Below are positions 8,708-16,785 of a DNA stretch of 64,000 nucleotides, one piece after another. Each line of letters starts with the position of its first letter. The first letter of the stretch is position 1. The notes under the pieces are model-generated. The model was not told the DNA's origin, did no database searches, and saw only the letters and a list, made by a program, of their open reading frames with translations. Source of the DNA: Bosea sp. ANAM02 (GTDB lineage Bacteria > Pseudomonadota > Alphaproteobacteria > Rhizobiales > Beijerinckiaceae); the NCBI RefSeq assembly GCF_011764485.1, contig NZ_AP022849.1, positions 1-64,000 on the forward strand, read 5' to 3'. The translations under genes and the position numbers were made by a program.

Positions 8708-9127
8708 ATGCTCACGCAACTCTTCGATTTCAAAGCCAGGATCCGCCGCGGCGAATTCGCCGCCCGGATGGTCTGCGCTCTCTTGGCTGTCGGCATCGGC
8801 AACTGGTCTGTCGGTCATGGCATGGCCCAGTTGCAGACCTCTGGATCCCAGACCATGAACATTCCGGGGCTCCTCGGAGCTGCGCTGCTTTGCTCCGGCC
8901 TGACAGGCGCGCTCGCTGCAATAATCTGCCGAGGCCGCGATATCGGGCTGAACGCGCTTCAGACGATCGCGCTCGCTATGCTGCTACCCGCTCTCCCTCT
9001 CGCCCTGCTTGGCGAAGCAGGCGAGGGGGCCGGCGCTCTCATTCAGGCTGCTGTGCTGTGCATCTTGCTTGCACTGCCTACTCGCAAGGGACGGAGCTCC
9101 CTGGCCAACGCAGCGCACGAAAATTGA
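8708..9127 (+). CDS. DUF805-like small membrane protein
   Basis: 139 residues with about four hydrophobic segments. The N-terminus (LFDFKARIRRGEFAARM) and the internal phrase RGRDIGLNALQ resemble the DUF805 signature (F.F.GRI.R.EF and R..DIG). DUF805 proteins are small inner-membrane proteins of unknown function. ATG 8708 has GAGG 6 bases upstream; ATG 8681 has its purine run too close. An AATCCTTG octamer lies 51 bases before the start. The acyl carrier protein gene follows on the same strand after about 100 bases. Confidence 0.55.
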   Translation: MLTQLFDFKARIRRGEFAARMVCALLAVGIGNWSVGHGMAQLQTSGSQTMNIPGLLGAALLCSGLTGALAAIICRGRDIGLNALQTIALAMLLPALPLALLGEAGEGAGALIQAAVLCILLALPTRKGRSSLANAAHEN

Positions 9128-9229
9128 CGCGCTGCAAAATCACGGATTGACTCCAAGGATTGAGCAAAGGATCGTCTCCACTGTTCTTAGATCGTCGGCG
9201 TCGCCGGCGCCACCAATGGAGATTCCAGC

Positions 9230-9478
9230 GTGTCCACCACTGCCGAAATGACCGTCTCTGATCGCGTCAAGAAGGTCATCATCGAGAGCCTCGGCGTCGA
9301 AGCCGACCTCGTGAAGCCCGAGGCGCGCTTCAAGGAAGACCTCGGTGCCGACTCGCTCGACCAGGTCGAGTTCGTGATGGCGCTCGAAGAGGAATTCGAC
9401 ATCACGATCCCGGACGACCTCGCGGCCGAGACCGTCGGCGAGCTGACGAAGCAGATCGAGACCATTCGCGGTCACTGA
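9230..9478 (+). CDS. Acyl carrier protein
   Basis: 82 residues with the canonical four-helix ACP pattern and the phosphopantetheine attachment motif DSLDQVEF, Ser42 being the modified residue. Acidic helix II ([17 protein letters not shown]) is conserved as in fatty-acid ACPs. It starts with GTG, with GGAG 8 bases before, and ends in a strong terminator. No ketosynthase, acyltransferase or phosphopantetheinyl transferase is nearby, so it must rely on host enzymes or serve as an acyl donor for another plasmid protein. Gene-free sequence just upstream carries three GGAT-containing repeats including a CAAGGATT box at 9154. Confidence 0.93.
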   Translation: MSTTAEMTVSDRVKKVIIESLGVEADLVKPEARFKEDLGADSLDQVEFVMALEEEFDITIPDDLAAETVGELTKQIETIRGH

Positions 9479-9506
9479 TCTCGCTAAGCTCTTATAACGG
9501 CGTGTT

Positions 9507-9546
9507 GATATCGCCCGCTACTTCTCAGTAGCGGGCGATATCATTT
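9507..9546 (+). terminator. Strong hairpin after the acyl carrier gene
   Basis: A perfect 16-bp stem (9507-9522 with 9527-9542) with a TCTC loop. The T tract after it is short (ATTT), so it may be a weak intrinsic terminator or act in both directions, since the HNH gene converges from the right. Confidence 0.7.
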
Positions 9547-9610
9547 GGGACGTAGGGTCGCCACGAGCCTTATGCGGTGGAGCGAGGCGCCCCACCGCGC
9601 AAGTCCGCAC

Positions 9611-10153
9611 TTACGCCTCAAGCGGCACATCCCAGTAGAGCCAATCGAGCCAGGTCTTGTGAAGGTCCGGCACCGGGTAGCTCCTTCCGATCTCCCGTAT
9701 CTGGGCGACCGTCGGCGCATACGGCTTGCGCCGCAGGACCATCCCCGCCTCCTCAGGCGTGCGATTGCGCTTCCGGGAGTTGCACGGGCTGCAGGCGAGA
9801 ACGATGTTCTCGGCCGTCATCGGCCCGCCACGCGAACGCGGCTGGACGTGGTCGAAGGTCAGTTCTTCCTTGGCGCCGCAGTAGCAGCACTCGAATCGAT
9901 CCCGAACCGAGATGTTCCAGCGCGAGAAGGCCGCCGGGCGGTCAAGGTCGACATACTGCCGAAGCATCAGCACTGACGGCAGATGCATCTCGAAGGACGG
10001 ACTGCGCGCGACCTCGTCGTAGTGCGCGAGCACCTGAACGCGATCGGCGATGACGGCACTCACAGCGTCCTGCCATGACCACAGCGACAGCGGGTGGTAG
10101 CTGAGCGGTCTGGCGTCGGCGTTGAGGACGAGGGCCGGGAAATGGATGGCCAT
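9611..10153 (-). CDS. HNH endonuclease
   Basis: 180 residues with a complete zinc-HNH motif: a Cys pair in CCYCG (89-93), the catalytic Asp-His in LTFDHVQPRSRGG (His102), Asn116 in ENIVLACSPC and the second Cys pair (121, 124) followed by NSRK. An N-terminal domain of about 85 residues (VLNADARPLSYHPLSLWSW) is typical of the HNH family often found near phage and plasmid genes. The start has GAGAGAA upstream. It could cut DNA as part of restriction or recombination; no cognate methylase is adjacent. It follows the five-repeat SANT protein by 56 bases. Confidence 0.88.
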   Translation of the reverse strand: MAIHFPALVLNADARPLSYHPLSLWSWQDAVSAVIADRVQVLAHYDEVARSPSFEMHLPSVLMLRQYVDLDRPAAFSRWNISVRDRFECCYCGAKEELTFDHVQPRSRGGPMTAENIVLACSPCNSRKRNRTPEEAGMVLRRKPYAPTVAQIREIGRSYPVPDLHKTWLDWLYWDVPLEA

Positions 10154-10209
10154 GGTCGTTCTCTCTCAGGAATATCGGGGAGGGGAGCCGATCATCCGGC
10201 TCCCCTCGA

Positions 10210-11814
10210 CTACTCAGCCGCCTGCATCGCCGGCGGGACGCGCAGGCCGCGGGCCTCGGCGAACGCAAACAGCGCTTCGTGGCCAGCGAGCCGATGACGG
10301 GCGTCGATCACGAACACGCCGTCCTCACGGATCACCGAGTAGCCGCGAGCGCGGATTGCCGCGATCGTGGCCTCCAGCGGATCCGCCTCAGGCCGCTTTG
10401 CGCCGCGCTCCGCGAGGAAGCGCGCGACCTGGTCGGCCATGCCGGCGCTCAGTGCCAGAGCCGCATCGCGTCCGGCGTCCTTCCCGCGCGGAGCAGGAGG
10501 GACCCAGCCGAAGTTGCTCTTGCCCGGCTTGCGGATGACCTTGGCCGGCGCGTGCACCGGTGCCTGGACGGGCACAGGAGCCTGGACAGGCTTCGGGACA
10601 GGCGCAGGCGCTGCGCGAACCGCAGGAGCCGCCACACGGGGCTCGACGGGCCGCGGCGCCGCCCTCGGCACGACACTGGGCTTCGCAGCAGCTGCTCGGG
10701 GAGCAGGCTCCTTCACCATGACCGTCTCGATGCGCCGCACGGGCACGGTCGCGGCCGCCGCGAGCCGCACCATCTCCGCCTTCAGCTCGCGCTGAGTGGG
10801 CGCGCGCGGTGCCGGCGCCGCGGCCGCCACCAGCCGAGGAGTCGCCGCGGAGGCCGGAGCGCGCATCGGCTTGATCGGCTTCGGCCTGGCGACGGGCCCG
10901 CGCACAGCGGCGACGAAGGCAACCCCAGCCTCGTCAGCGACCTGACGGAGGATGCGGACGTCTCGCCCGAGCGTCTTGGAGGCAACCGTGATCGACATGC
11001 CACCGCGGGCTGCCGCGACGATCTCAGCGCGCCCAGCTGCATCGAGCGCACGACGACGGCGCTTGGGAGCAATCATCGCGTGCTTACGGGCCTGCACCTG
11101 GATCGCACGAAGAGTGCGCCCGAGCTCGGCCGCGATGGACGCAAGGGCGTTCCCGCCGTCACCACGCTCCTCGATCAGAGCCCGCAGCTGCGCAAGCGCC
11201 TCCTCGGTCCAGGCATTGTCGACAGCGTCGGGAAAGCGAATCCCGAGCGCGTAGACCTTCGCCAGGACCGAGCCGCGATCGCGACCGGTCGTCTCGACTG
11301 CCTCGTCAAGGTTCGCCGCAGTGCGAAGCTTTTCCACGTCCGCCTCGCTCCAATGGCGAGGTGGACGCAGCGCGAGCTCCACGACCTTGGCGCCCACCCC
11401 GGACTCGGGGCGGCCAAGGAGAGCTGCCAGCTCGGCGTTCGAGATCTTCGGATCGCGCGAGAAAGCCTCGCGAAGGCGCGCAAGCTGCTCCGGCGTCCAG
11501 TCGTGACGGCGGTTCGGCTTGATGCCCAGGTGCTCCAGCTTCCAGCGGACAGAGGTCTCCGTACGCCCAAGCTCCTCAGCGACAGCGCGGATCGTCAGCT
11601 CGCCGGCCTCGACGAGCGCGACGAGGCTCTCCACCTCATGCGGCGCCCATTCGCGGCGATCCATGATGAGGGCGTCGATGTTGCGGAAGCGCGCGTAGAC
11701 GGCGCCGGTGGTGCGTCCGACGCGCGATGCGATCTGGGGCGTGCTGAGCCGCTCGTCGCGACGGAGGCGAACGATCTCGGCGTCGAGTTCAGGGGTCCAA
11801 TCTGCGCCGTGCAT
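10210..11814 (-). CDS. Protein with five SANT/Myb-like repeats and an Ala/Pro linker
   Basis: 534 residues. The N-terminal 240 contain five tandem helical units each opening with a conserved Trp (ADWTPELDAEI, REWAPHEVESL, HDWTPEQLARL, RHWSEADVEKL, NAWTEEALAQL) and ending with a GR(T/P/D) recognition-helix-like stretch, as in bacterial SANT/Myb-like domains. A sixth helical region follows (AGRAEIVAAARGGMSITVAS), then about 140 residues rich in Ala, Pro and Val, and a C-terminal globular domain (about 440-534). ATG 11814 is preferred: GAGGAG lies 8 bases upstream. Probably binds extended or repeated DNA sites. Upstream gap has an 8-bp inverted repeat (11891-11915). Confidence 0.75.
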   Translation of the reverse strand: MHGADWTPELDAEIVRLRRDERLSTPQIASRVGRTTGAVYARFRNIDALIMDRREWAPHEVESLVALVEAGELTIRAVAEELGRTETSVRWKLEHLGIKPNRRHDWTPEQLARLREAFSRDPKISNAELAALLGRPESGVGAKVVELALRPPRHWSEADVEKLRTAANLDEAVETTGRDRGSVLAKVYALGIRFPDAVDNAWTEEALAQLRALIEERGDGGNALASIAAELGRTLRAIQVQARKHAMIAPKRRRRALDAAGRAEIVAAARGGMSITVASKTLGRDVRILRQVADEAGVAFVAAVRGPVARPKPIKPMRAPASAATPRLVAAAAPAPRAPTQRELKAEMVRLAAAATVPVRRIETVMVKEPAPRAAAAKPSVVPRAAPRPVEPRVAAPAVRAAPAPVPKPVQAPVPVQAPVHAPAKVIRKPGKSNFGWVPPAPRGKDAGRDAALALSAGMADQVARFLAERGAKRPEADPLEATIAAIRARGYSVIREDGVFVIDARHRLAGHEALFAFAEARGLRVPPAMQAAE

Positions 11815-12227
11815 GGGCTCGGCTCCTCGCTTCGGGTGCATCTGTCCCGGGGCGAGGATCTCGAACGTGCTGGCGTTCAGGGATCTGGAGCGACCGGAAC
11901 TTGGGGGTCCGGTCGTGGTGTCCTCAATCGGCTATTGGCTCGATCGGGCTTCACTCATGATCCGGAAAGGGGTGCCTTCGGTGACCACTGGGGACTGCGA
12001 CTGCAGACCCAAGCATGACGGCGAAAGGCAATAGGCTTCACGTCCCCGCCAATTTCTTTTGGCGAAGTCCGACATCGACGTACCGATGTGGAATGTGTGG
12101 GCCACTTTTCCGGAATCCTTGAGGATCAACGAGAGGGAGAGATACGCGCAATCCTTGCGACCGACAAGCCGCGTCCTACCAAATGGTCAGGTCCGTGGTT
12201 CGAGCGCAACAGCCGCACAGCGTGATA
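11815..12227. other. Gene-free interval with repeats
   Basis: No convincing gene in these 413 bases. It holds an inverted repeat CGACCGGA/TCCGGTCG (11891-11898 and 11908-11915) and two copies of the octamer AATCCTTG (12114-12121, 12150-12157). Its likely role is the control region of the five-repeat gene. Confidence 0.6.
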
Positions 12228-12482
12228 TCAGGCAAGCGCGGAACGAATGGCGGCGTCGAAGTGCTGCTGGCAGAAGGCGAGAGCGTCCTCGATCCTGGCA
12301 CCGACGTGCCGGCGGTTTTGCATCTCGGCACGGGGCAGTGCCGGCAGGATGGCGTACGCCTTCCCGCCCTCCTCCCAGGCGACGAAGCGGCCGATCACGC
12401 AATCAGCGAACTGCGTTTCCTGCCCGTTGGAGACATCCAACTGCCAGGGCAGGCTCTTGATCTGGATTTCACCGGCTGACAT
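12228..12482 (-). CDS. Small hypothetical protein
   Basis: 84 residues, acidic to neutral, starting MSAGEIQIKSLPWQL. The ATG at 12482 has AAAGG 6 bases upstream and lies 10 bases after the previous gene, so it is the last gene of the operon that begins at 16154. No membrane segment or known motif. Function unknown. Confidence 0.65.
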   Translation of the reverse strand: MSAGEIQIKSLPWQLDVSNGQETQFADCVIGRFVAWEEGGKAYAILPALPRAEMQNRRHVGARIEDALAFCQQHFDAAIRSALA

Positions 12483-12492
12483 CTCGCGCCTT

Positions 12493-13125
12493 TCAGAAGC
12501 TCGGCAGCGGGGCCAGCGCCTCTTCAGGCTCCGCCAGCTCCTCAAGCTCAGACTTCAACGCCGCGACCTGCTCGTCGAAGAAGCTGACCTCGGTTCCGCG
12601 CCGGCTCTTGAGCTGCTTCAGTTTCGCCTTGCGACGAGAGATCTCCAGCTCGACCTGGGCGATTTCTTCATCGATCCGGCGACGGCTCAGGCCGACAGCG
12701 ACAAACTCGGCCTCGACGGAAAGCCGGCGCCGCGGCACGACAACATCCCGAAGCAGCAACTGGGCCGCTTGCACGATCGCCGGAGGAACCGCCTCTTTGC
12801 GGGCATCGGCATTCATCGTGTCGACCGTCACCCATGAGAAGCGGTCGCGAGACCAACGGCCGGTAAAGTCGACGCGCAGGCGCATCCCGTTGACGTTCAG
12901 CGGAGGCAAAGCCGGCCCGCCGTCGACGAGGTTCGTCACTCGCACCAGGCGCTGGGGCTTTGCGGTGAAGATGACGGTTCCCTCGGGAAGTTCGACACGA
13001 TGGACGAAGGGATTCGCGCGGCGGGGCGCCGGTGCTTCTCCCAACGCAGCAAGGATTTTTTGAACCGATGAAGGATTGCGTGCTCGTTCCATGATCAGGT
13101 TATGGATCCTCGGGCAAACAGGCAC
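12493..13125 (-). CDS. Hypothetical protein with C-terminal coiled coil
   Basis: 210 residues starting at GTG 13125, which has AAGGA 4 bases upstream and sits 9 bases after the previous stop; the later ATG 13092 lacks a suitably placed site. The N-terminal part carries short beta-like segments (HRVELPEGTVIFTAKPQ), and the last 70 residues form a likely coiled coil (DEEIAQVELEISRRKAKLKQ). Function unknown. Confidence 0.65.
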   Translation of the reverse strand: MPVCPRIHNLIMERARNPSSVQKILAALGEAPAPRRANPFVHRVELPEGTVIFTAKPQRLVRVTNLVDGGPALPPLNVNGMRLRVDFTGRWSRDRFSWVTVDTMNADARKEAVPPAIVQAAQLLLRDVVVPRRRLSVEAEFVAVGLSRRRIDEEIAQVELEISRRKAKLKQLKSRRGTEVSFFDEQVAALKSELEELAEPEEALAPLPSF

Positions 13126-13134
13126 AAGGTCCTT

Positions 13135-14250
13135 CTAGAGCGAGAGCGTGGCCAATCCCTCGTCATATGCAGGCTCGATGAACAGTTGGGGGTAAGCCAA
13201 CCTGGTCGCGGCAATCTGCAACGCCAAATGATCCGCGAGCTGCTCCGAGCTGGCGTCCTGTGCATGGACGCGAGCATGCTCCTCCATCTCGGCTTCCAAT
13301 CTGGTTACCGCGCTCACGAATTCCTCAAGCCCCACGGTCTCAGCAAGGAAGCCGCGGGCCGCGCGAAAGGCGTCGATTCGCGCCCGCGCGGCCTTTGCAT
13401 TCATCCCCCCTTCGCCGGTGGCGGTCACATTGGCGGGCAATACGAGCTTCTGGATTTCCTGAACAGGGGAGGGCGCCAGAATGAGGATCGCGAGCATGCG
13501 AGCCGCCATTGTGTCATCATTCGACTTTGGCGCCTCACCGATTATCTCCGGCAGCAGCGGGGAAAGCTCGATCTCGACGGTCTTCTCAGGCTTGAAGGGA
13601 TGGAGCTCAAACGGATTGCGCGGAACGCGCTGCCGGCGCTCCGCTACCATCTCCGCAAGCTCACGCGCGAATTCGAGCGCCTCAGCCTTGGCGGCAAGCG
13701 GAAACGGAACAGCCAGACTCATCCGCTGGCGATGGGGCGCCAGCTCTCGTTGCGACCTGGCTCGCTGCACGCTGAAGTCGAGGCTGACGCTGATGTGCCT
13801 GTGCTCTCCGGGTGCTCCGAGGCTGACGAGCAACACCGGGGGCTCGCACGGTACAAGAACTGTTCGACGCCTCACGTCGATGACAGCGCCGCGAAACGCC
13901 ATCTCCAAGGCCGCAGCGATGCGGTCTCGATCGTCGCGCACTACCGTGCCTTCCGGCTTGCCAAGCTCATTTGCGCCCGGCGTCGTAAAGGCGATCGGCG
14001 AGGCGCTCCAGTCGGCCCCGACAAGCTCGCCAGCCTCGTTGAGGTCGCCTGACCAAAAGAGCTGTCCGTCGACCATGCGGTAACGCGAGAGCTCAAACCA
14101 TCCGCCTTTGAAAGCGGGTGTGCTGGAGATGTCGCTACGCTCATCGACCCGCAATGCGATCCGATCAGATGCCTTGAACGGAATCGGATGCTTTGCCCGC
14201 TTCCGAAGGAGATCCAGCGAGTAGGTGAAATCGACCCAGATCGCGCCCAT
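13135..14250 (-). CDS. Hypothetical protein
   Basis: 371 residues. Its ATG overlaps the TAA of the upstream gene (TAATG), so translation is coupled. There is no signal peptide or membrane segment. Mixed beta N-terminal half and a helical C-terminal half. I recognise no family. Part of the minus-strand operon of unknown genes that starts with the cold-shock protein. Confidence 0.7.
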   Translation of the reverse strand: MGAIWVDFTYSLDLLRKRAKHPIPFKASDRIALRVDERSDISSTPAFKGGWFELSRYRMVDGQLFWSGDLNEAGELVGADWSASPIAFTTPGANELGKPEGTVVRDDRDRIAAALEMAFRGAVIDVRRRTVLVPCEPPVLLVSLGAPGEHRHISVSLDFSVQRARSQRELAPHRQRMSLAVPFPLAAKAEALEFARELAEMVAERRQRVPRNPFELHPFKPEKTVEIELSPLLPEIIGEAPKSNDDTMAARMLAILILAPSPVQEIQKLVLPANVTATGEGGMNAKAARARIDAFRAARGFLAETVGLEEFVSAVTRLEAEMEEHARVHAQDASSEQLADHLALQIAATRLAYPQLFIEPAYDEGLATLSL

Positions 14251-15260
14251 TAGAGCATGCCCCCGGGCTGCGGCTTCACCGCAGCGTCGAGGTCACGGCG
14301 CAGGCCGATTATCGAGCTCGCCCGGCCAACTCGCTCGATAAGCTCTCCGAGCCCTGGCATTCGGCCGAGCGCGCCTCGCAACGATGCAGCGAACTCGGCC
14401 CCTGCCGCGAATAGGCCTTCAGGCTGGCCTGCCTCGTCGGCCTCGAGGAACGAGACCCACGCCTCTGCCGACCTGTCGTCGAGCGAGATCATCTCAACCT
14501 GGGAAACGAGCTTCCGCAGCTCGTCTGCATAAACCTGCGCGGTCACCGCGACCTCGTCGACCAGAAAGGGCATCGTGCTGAAACGCTCGGCCTGGGCCTC
14601 CGCGTCCATCATCGGTTCGAACCGCTGGCCCGTCGTTGCGGCGAAGACCTGGGCCGCCTCATATGCGTCCTCAAGCTGATTGACGTCGAAGAAGGTGCCC
14701 AGGCGCCCGTCTACGAGCATACCCGAAGTCATGTCGTTGCTCTCGTCGCTCGTCCGGAGATCCGGCGCCCGCGGCGTCACCCAGCAGCGCCGCACGGCCC
14801 AGCTTCCGGACCTAACGCCAACATGCCAACCAAGCGTACCTCGTGAGAAATAGACCTCGTCGCCCATCACGAGAAAGCGCCTCGATGTCATCTCCCGAAT
14901 TCTGTCTTCGGCATTCTGCAGCACCGTCGGATCGATTCCGGGCTTCGAACGGGCCTGCATGTAGATGCGGCCACGCTCGGGCTCGTGGAACGGTGAGAAA
15001 AAGAGGTCCTTCTTGTTGTCGACATCGCCGAAACGGCTGTTGAAGCCGCTGAGGGTCGGGGAAACGAGCGCATACCAGCGGCCGCCCCAGGCGATGAGTG
15101 CCGGGCCGCCCGGAACCGCTCCCTGGAGCTCGCAGCGATCGATGCGCGGCACCTCGACGTGGAGAGGGTGTCGTGCCCAGCGCGCGGTCACGGCACCACG
15201 CGGCGCGCGGTTCTGCGCGTAGATCGATGACTGGGTGTGCAGGGTGGCGGTCGATGGCAT
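14250..15260 (-). CDS. Unknown protein, possible distant member of the 18-23 kb paralogue family
   Basis: 336 residues of unknown function. A central segment RRFLVMGDEVYFSRGTLGWHV (split here as RRFLVMGDEVY and FSRGTLGWHV) resembles the best-conserved block of the four paralogues at 18-23 kb (for example LIIVGDRIYKPTSEPVWEI), and GGRWYALVS may match their Trp-Arg block. The remainder is too divergent to align by eye. Upstream spacing to the small gene is 38 bases; the next gene is coupled by TAATG. Confidence 0.65.
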   Translation of the reverse strand: MPSTATLHTQSSIYAQNRAPRGAVTARWARHPLHVEVPRIDRCELQGAVPGGPALIAWGGRWYALVSPTLSGFNSRFGDVDNKKDLFFSPFHEPERGRIYMQARSKPGIDPTVLQNAEDRIREMTSRRFLVMGDEVYFSRGTLGWHVGVRSGSWAVRRCWVTPRAPDLRTSDESNDMTSGMLVDGRLGTFFDVNQLEDAYEAAQVFAATTGQRFEPMMDAEAQAERFSTMPFLVDEVAVTAQVYADELRKLVSQVEMISLDDRSAEAWVSFLEADEAGQPEGLFAAGAEFAASLRGALGRMPGLGELIERVGRASSIIGLRRDLDAAVKPQPGGML

Positions 15261-15298
15261 GACGCATCATTGCCAGGCTGGCCGAAAACGACAAAGCC

Positions 15299-15655
15299 CT
15301 AGAGGGATGCAGCCCCCAGCCATTCGGTAACGCCGCCGGCGGCCGCAACGAGCGGAGCGATCAGACGCGGCGGCTGCAAGGTCGGCTGCTTCCGGCACTC
15401 CGCGGCGAAAATTGCGGACGAGTCGCGGATGCGGCGCTCAAGGCGTGCGCATGCAGCGGCAAACCGCTCTGTGCGACCGGCGTCGGCGGCCACCCAGTCA
15501 GAAGGCGCAATGCTTGGGTTTCCCCTCAACTCGCGGGGAACTGCGGGGTCAACTTGGCCGAAGCGCCGGGCGTGGGCGAGCTGCCCGAGATAGGCGGCCT
15601 CGATTGGGCCGCCCTCGGTGCCATCACGGGCCGTATTGGGCGATGTTGACGACAT
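15299..15655 (-). CDS. Small hypothetical protein overlapping the cold-shock gene
   Basis: 118 residues, Ala/Arg rich, starting at ATG 15655 inside the last 32 bases of the double cold-shock gene, with AAAGGGG upstream. Central CARLERRIRDSSAIFAAECR is helical. No known motif. The overlap suggests coupling. Function unknown. Confidence 0.55.
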   Translation of the reverse strand: MSSTSPNTARDGTEGGPIEAAYLGQLAHARRFGQVDPAVPRELRGNPSIAPSDWVAADAGRTERFAAACARLERRIRDSSAIFAAECRKQPTLQPPRLIAPLVAAAGGVTEWLGAASL

Positions 15656-16154
15656 GCTGCCCCTTTGGGGTCTTGATGGTCGCGATCAGCCAGGTCTGGT
15701 TCTCCAGCACATGGTCGATGCCGCAGCGGGCCAGGGTCTCGTAGTGAATGAAGATGTCGTCCCCGCCCTGGGGATCGAAGAAGAAACCGAAGCCCTTTTC
15801 CCATTTGAAGAACTTCAGCATCGCCGGAAACATCGGCGACACCGCGCGCTGCTCTTCGGGTTCGGCCGTCGAAGCGTCGAGCGAGTGAATGCGGGCGACC
15901 CGCAATCCACGATTCGTCCCCATCACCTCGCAGTCGAGCGTCACTCCGGGCAGGAGTGAATCGAAGGAAATCGAGTCGGGGACGACGTTCCCATGGAGCA
16001 TCGCGTCGACATTGCGGCCGGAGATCGTCACGAAGCCATAGCCGCGAACAAGGTCGTACCACTTGATCCGGCCAGCCACGCGCTCACCGCAAGGCATCGG
16101 GAAACCCGGTGCCTTTGCGGAGTCGTGCTCCTCTGAGGCGACTGCGTAGTTCAT
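15624..16154 (-). CDS. Double cold-shock-domain protein
   Basis: 176 residues with two cold-shock domains joined by a short acidic linker. The first has GRIKWYDLVRGYGFVT (about 28-43); the second has LKFFKWEKGFGFFFDP (about 112-127) followed by DDIFIHYETL. RNP1-like aromatics are present in both, so it should bind single-stranded DNA or RNA. Two-domain cold-shock proteins are common in Alphaproteobacteria. It heads a minus-strand operon of unknown genes reaching to 12228. The ribosome-binding site is weak. Confidence 0.85.
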   Translation of the reverse strand: MNYAVASEEHDSAKAPGFPMPCGERVAGRIKWYDLVRGYGFVTISGRNVDAMLHGNVVPDSISFDSLLPGVTLDCEVMGTNRGLRVARIHSLDASTAEPEEQRAVSPMFPAMLKFFKWEKGFGFFFDPQGGDDIFIHYETLARCGIDHVLENQTWLIATIKTPKGQHVVNIAQYGP

Positions 16155-16362
16155 GCTGCCGTAGACTCGTTAGCTGGGTCGCGATCGGGTTCGAACGCGT
16201 TCACAAGGATGGTTAGTCAGAGGTCGGGAGGCAGGCAAGGTCCGTCGTCACAATCCTTGTCTCAATCCACTGACCTGTGCCCTTTTTAATTTCCTCCTCA
16301 ACGGTGTGGCGCATTCCCCGCTTCCGCGTAGGATGGATGGACGATTCCAAGAAAGCGGTTCG

Positions 16363-16785
16363 ATGAAGGTCATCACCACACTGTTTTGCGAGAAGGCCCT
16401 TAAGCTCCACAACGGGCGCAGCCAGCTCGTGGGCGTGATCCCCGGCCGGGCCGAAATGACCTCCGCTCCTGTCGGAGAAGTCCTCCCGCTGGACGCCGTT
16501 ATCTGGCTCGATCGCGCCGAGAGGGGCGACGTGAGGTGCGAACTGCGCATCGAGTCGCTTGCTGGCGACATCTTGGCCGTAAAGCAGGTCTCCCTTTCCT
16601 TCAGCGGTCATAGCTGGAGCGAGCTCGTTATCACCAACATTCCCCTCGCTCGGGTCAGGCGCGGGGGCGTCGTTGTGAAGCTGAAGGAGACAGGCGGCCA
16701 GTGGGTCGAGGCTGGTCGACTGGAGGTGACGATCACCGCGCCCCTCATCGACATGGAGCCGCTGGCTCACCGACTTAGCGCGTAA
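16363..16785 (+). CDS. Unknown protein, DUF6941-like
   Basis: 140 residues starting MKVITTLFCEKALKLHNGR; this opening plus the following beta-rich body resembles small proteins of the DUF6941 type, which is a suggestion by eye only. There is no signal peptide. It is divergent from the cold-shock operon and overlaps the end of the convergent methyltransferase gene by 11 bases. An AATCCTTG box lies about 105 bases before the start. Function unknown. Confidence 0.65.
   Translation: MKVITTLFCEKALKLHNGRSQLVGVIPGRAEMTSAPVGEVLPLDAVIWLDRAERGDVRCELRIESLAGDILAVKQVSLSFSGHSWSELVITNIPLARVRRGGVVVKLKETGGQWVEAGRLEVTITAPLIDMEPLAHRLSA

Noticed and set aside
7579..8802. Minus-strand open frame of 407 codons
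   Set aside because: Overlaps three better-supported genes on both strands and is Arg/Ser-rich.
10279..12018. Plus-strand open frame of 579 codons
   Set aside because: It lies opposite the five-repeat SANT protein, has Arg/His-rich shadow composition, no ribosome-binding site and no domain.
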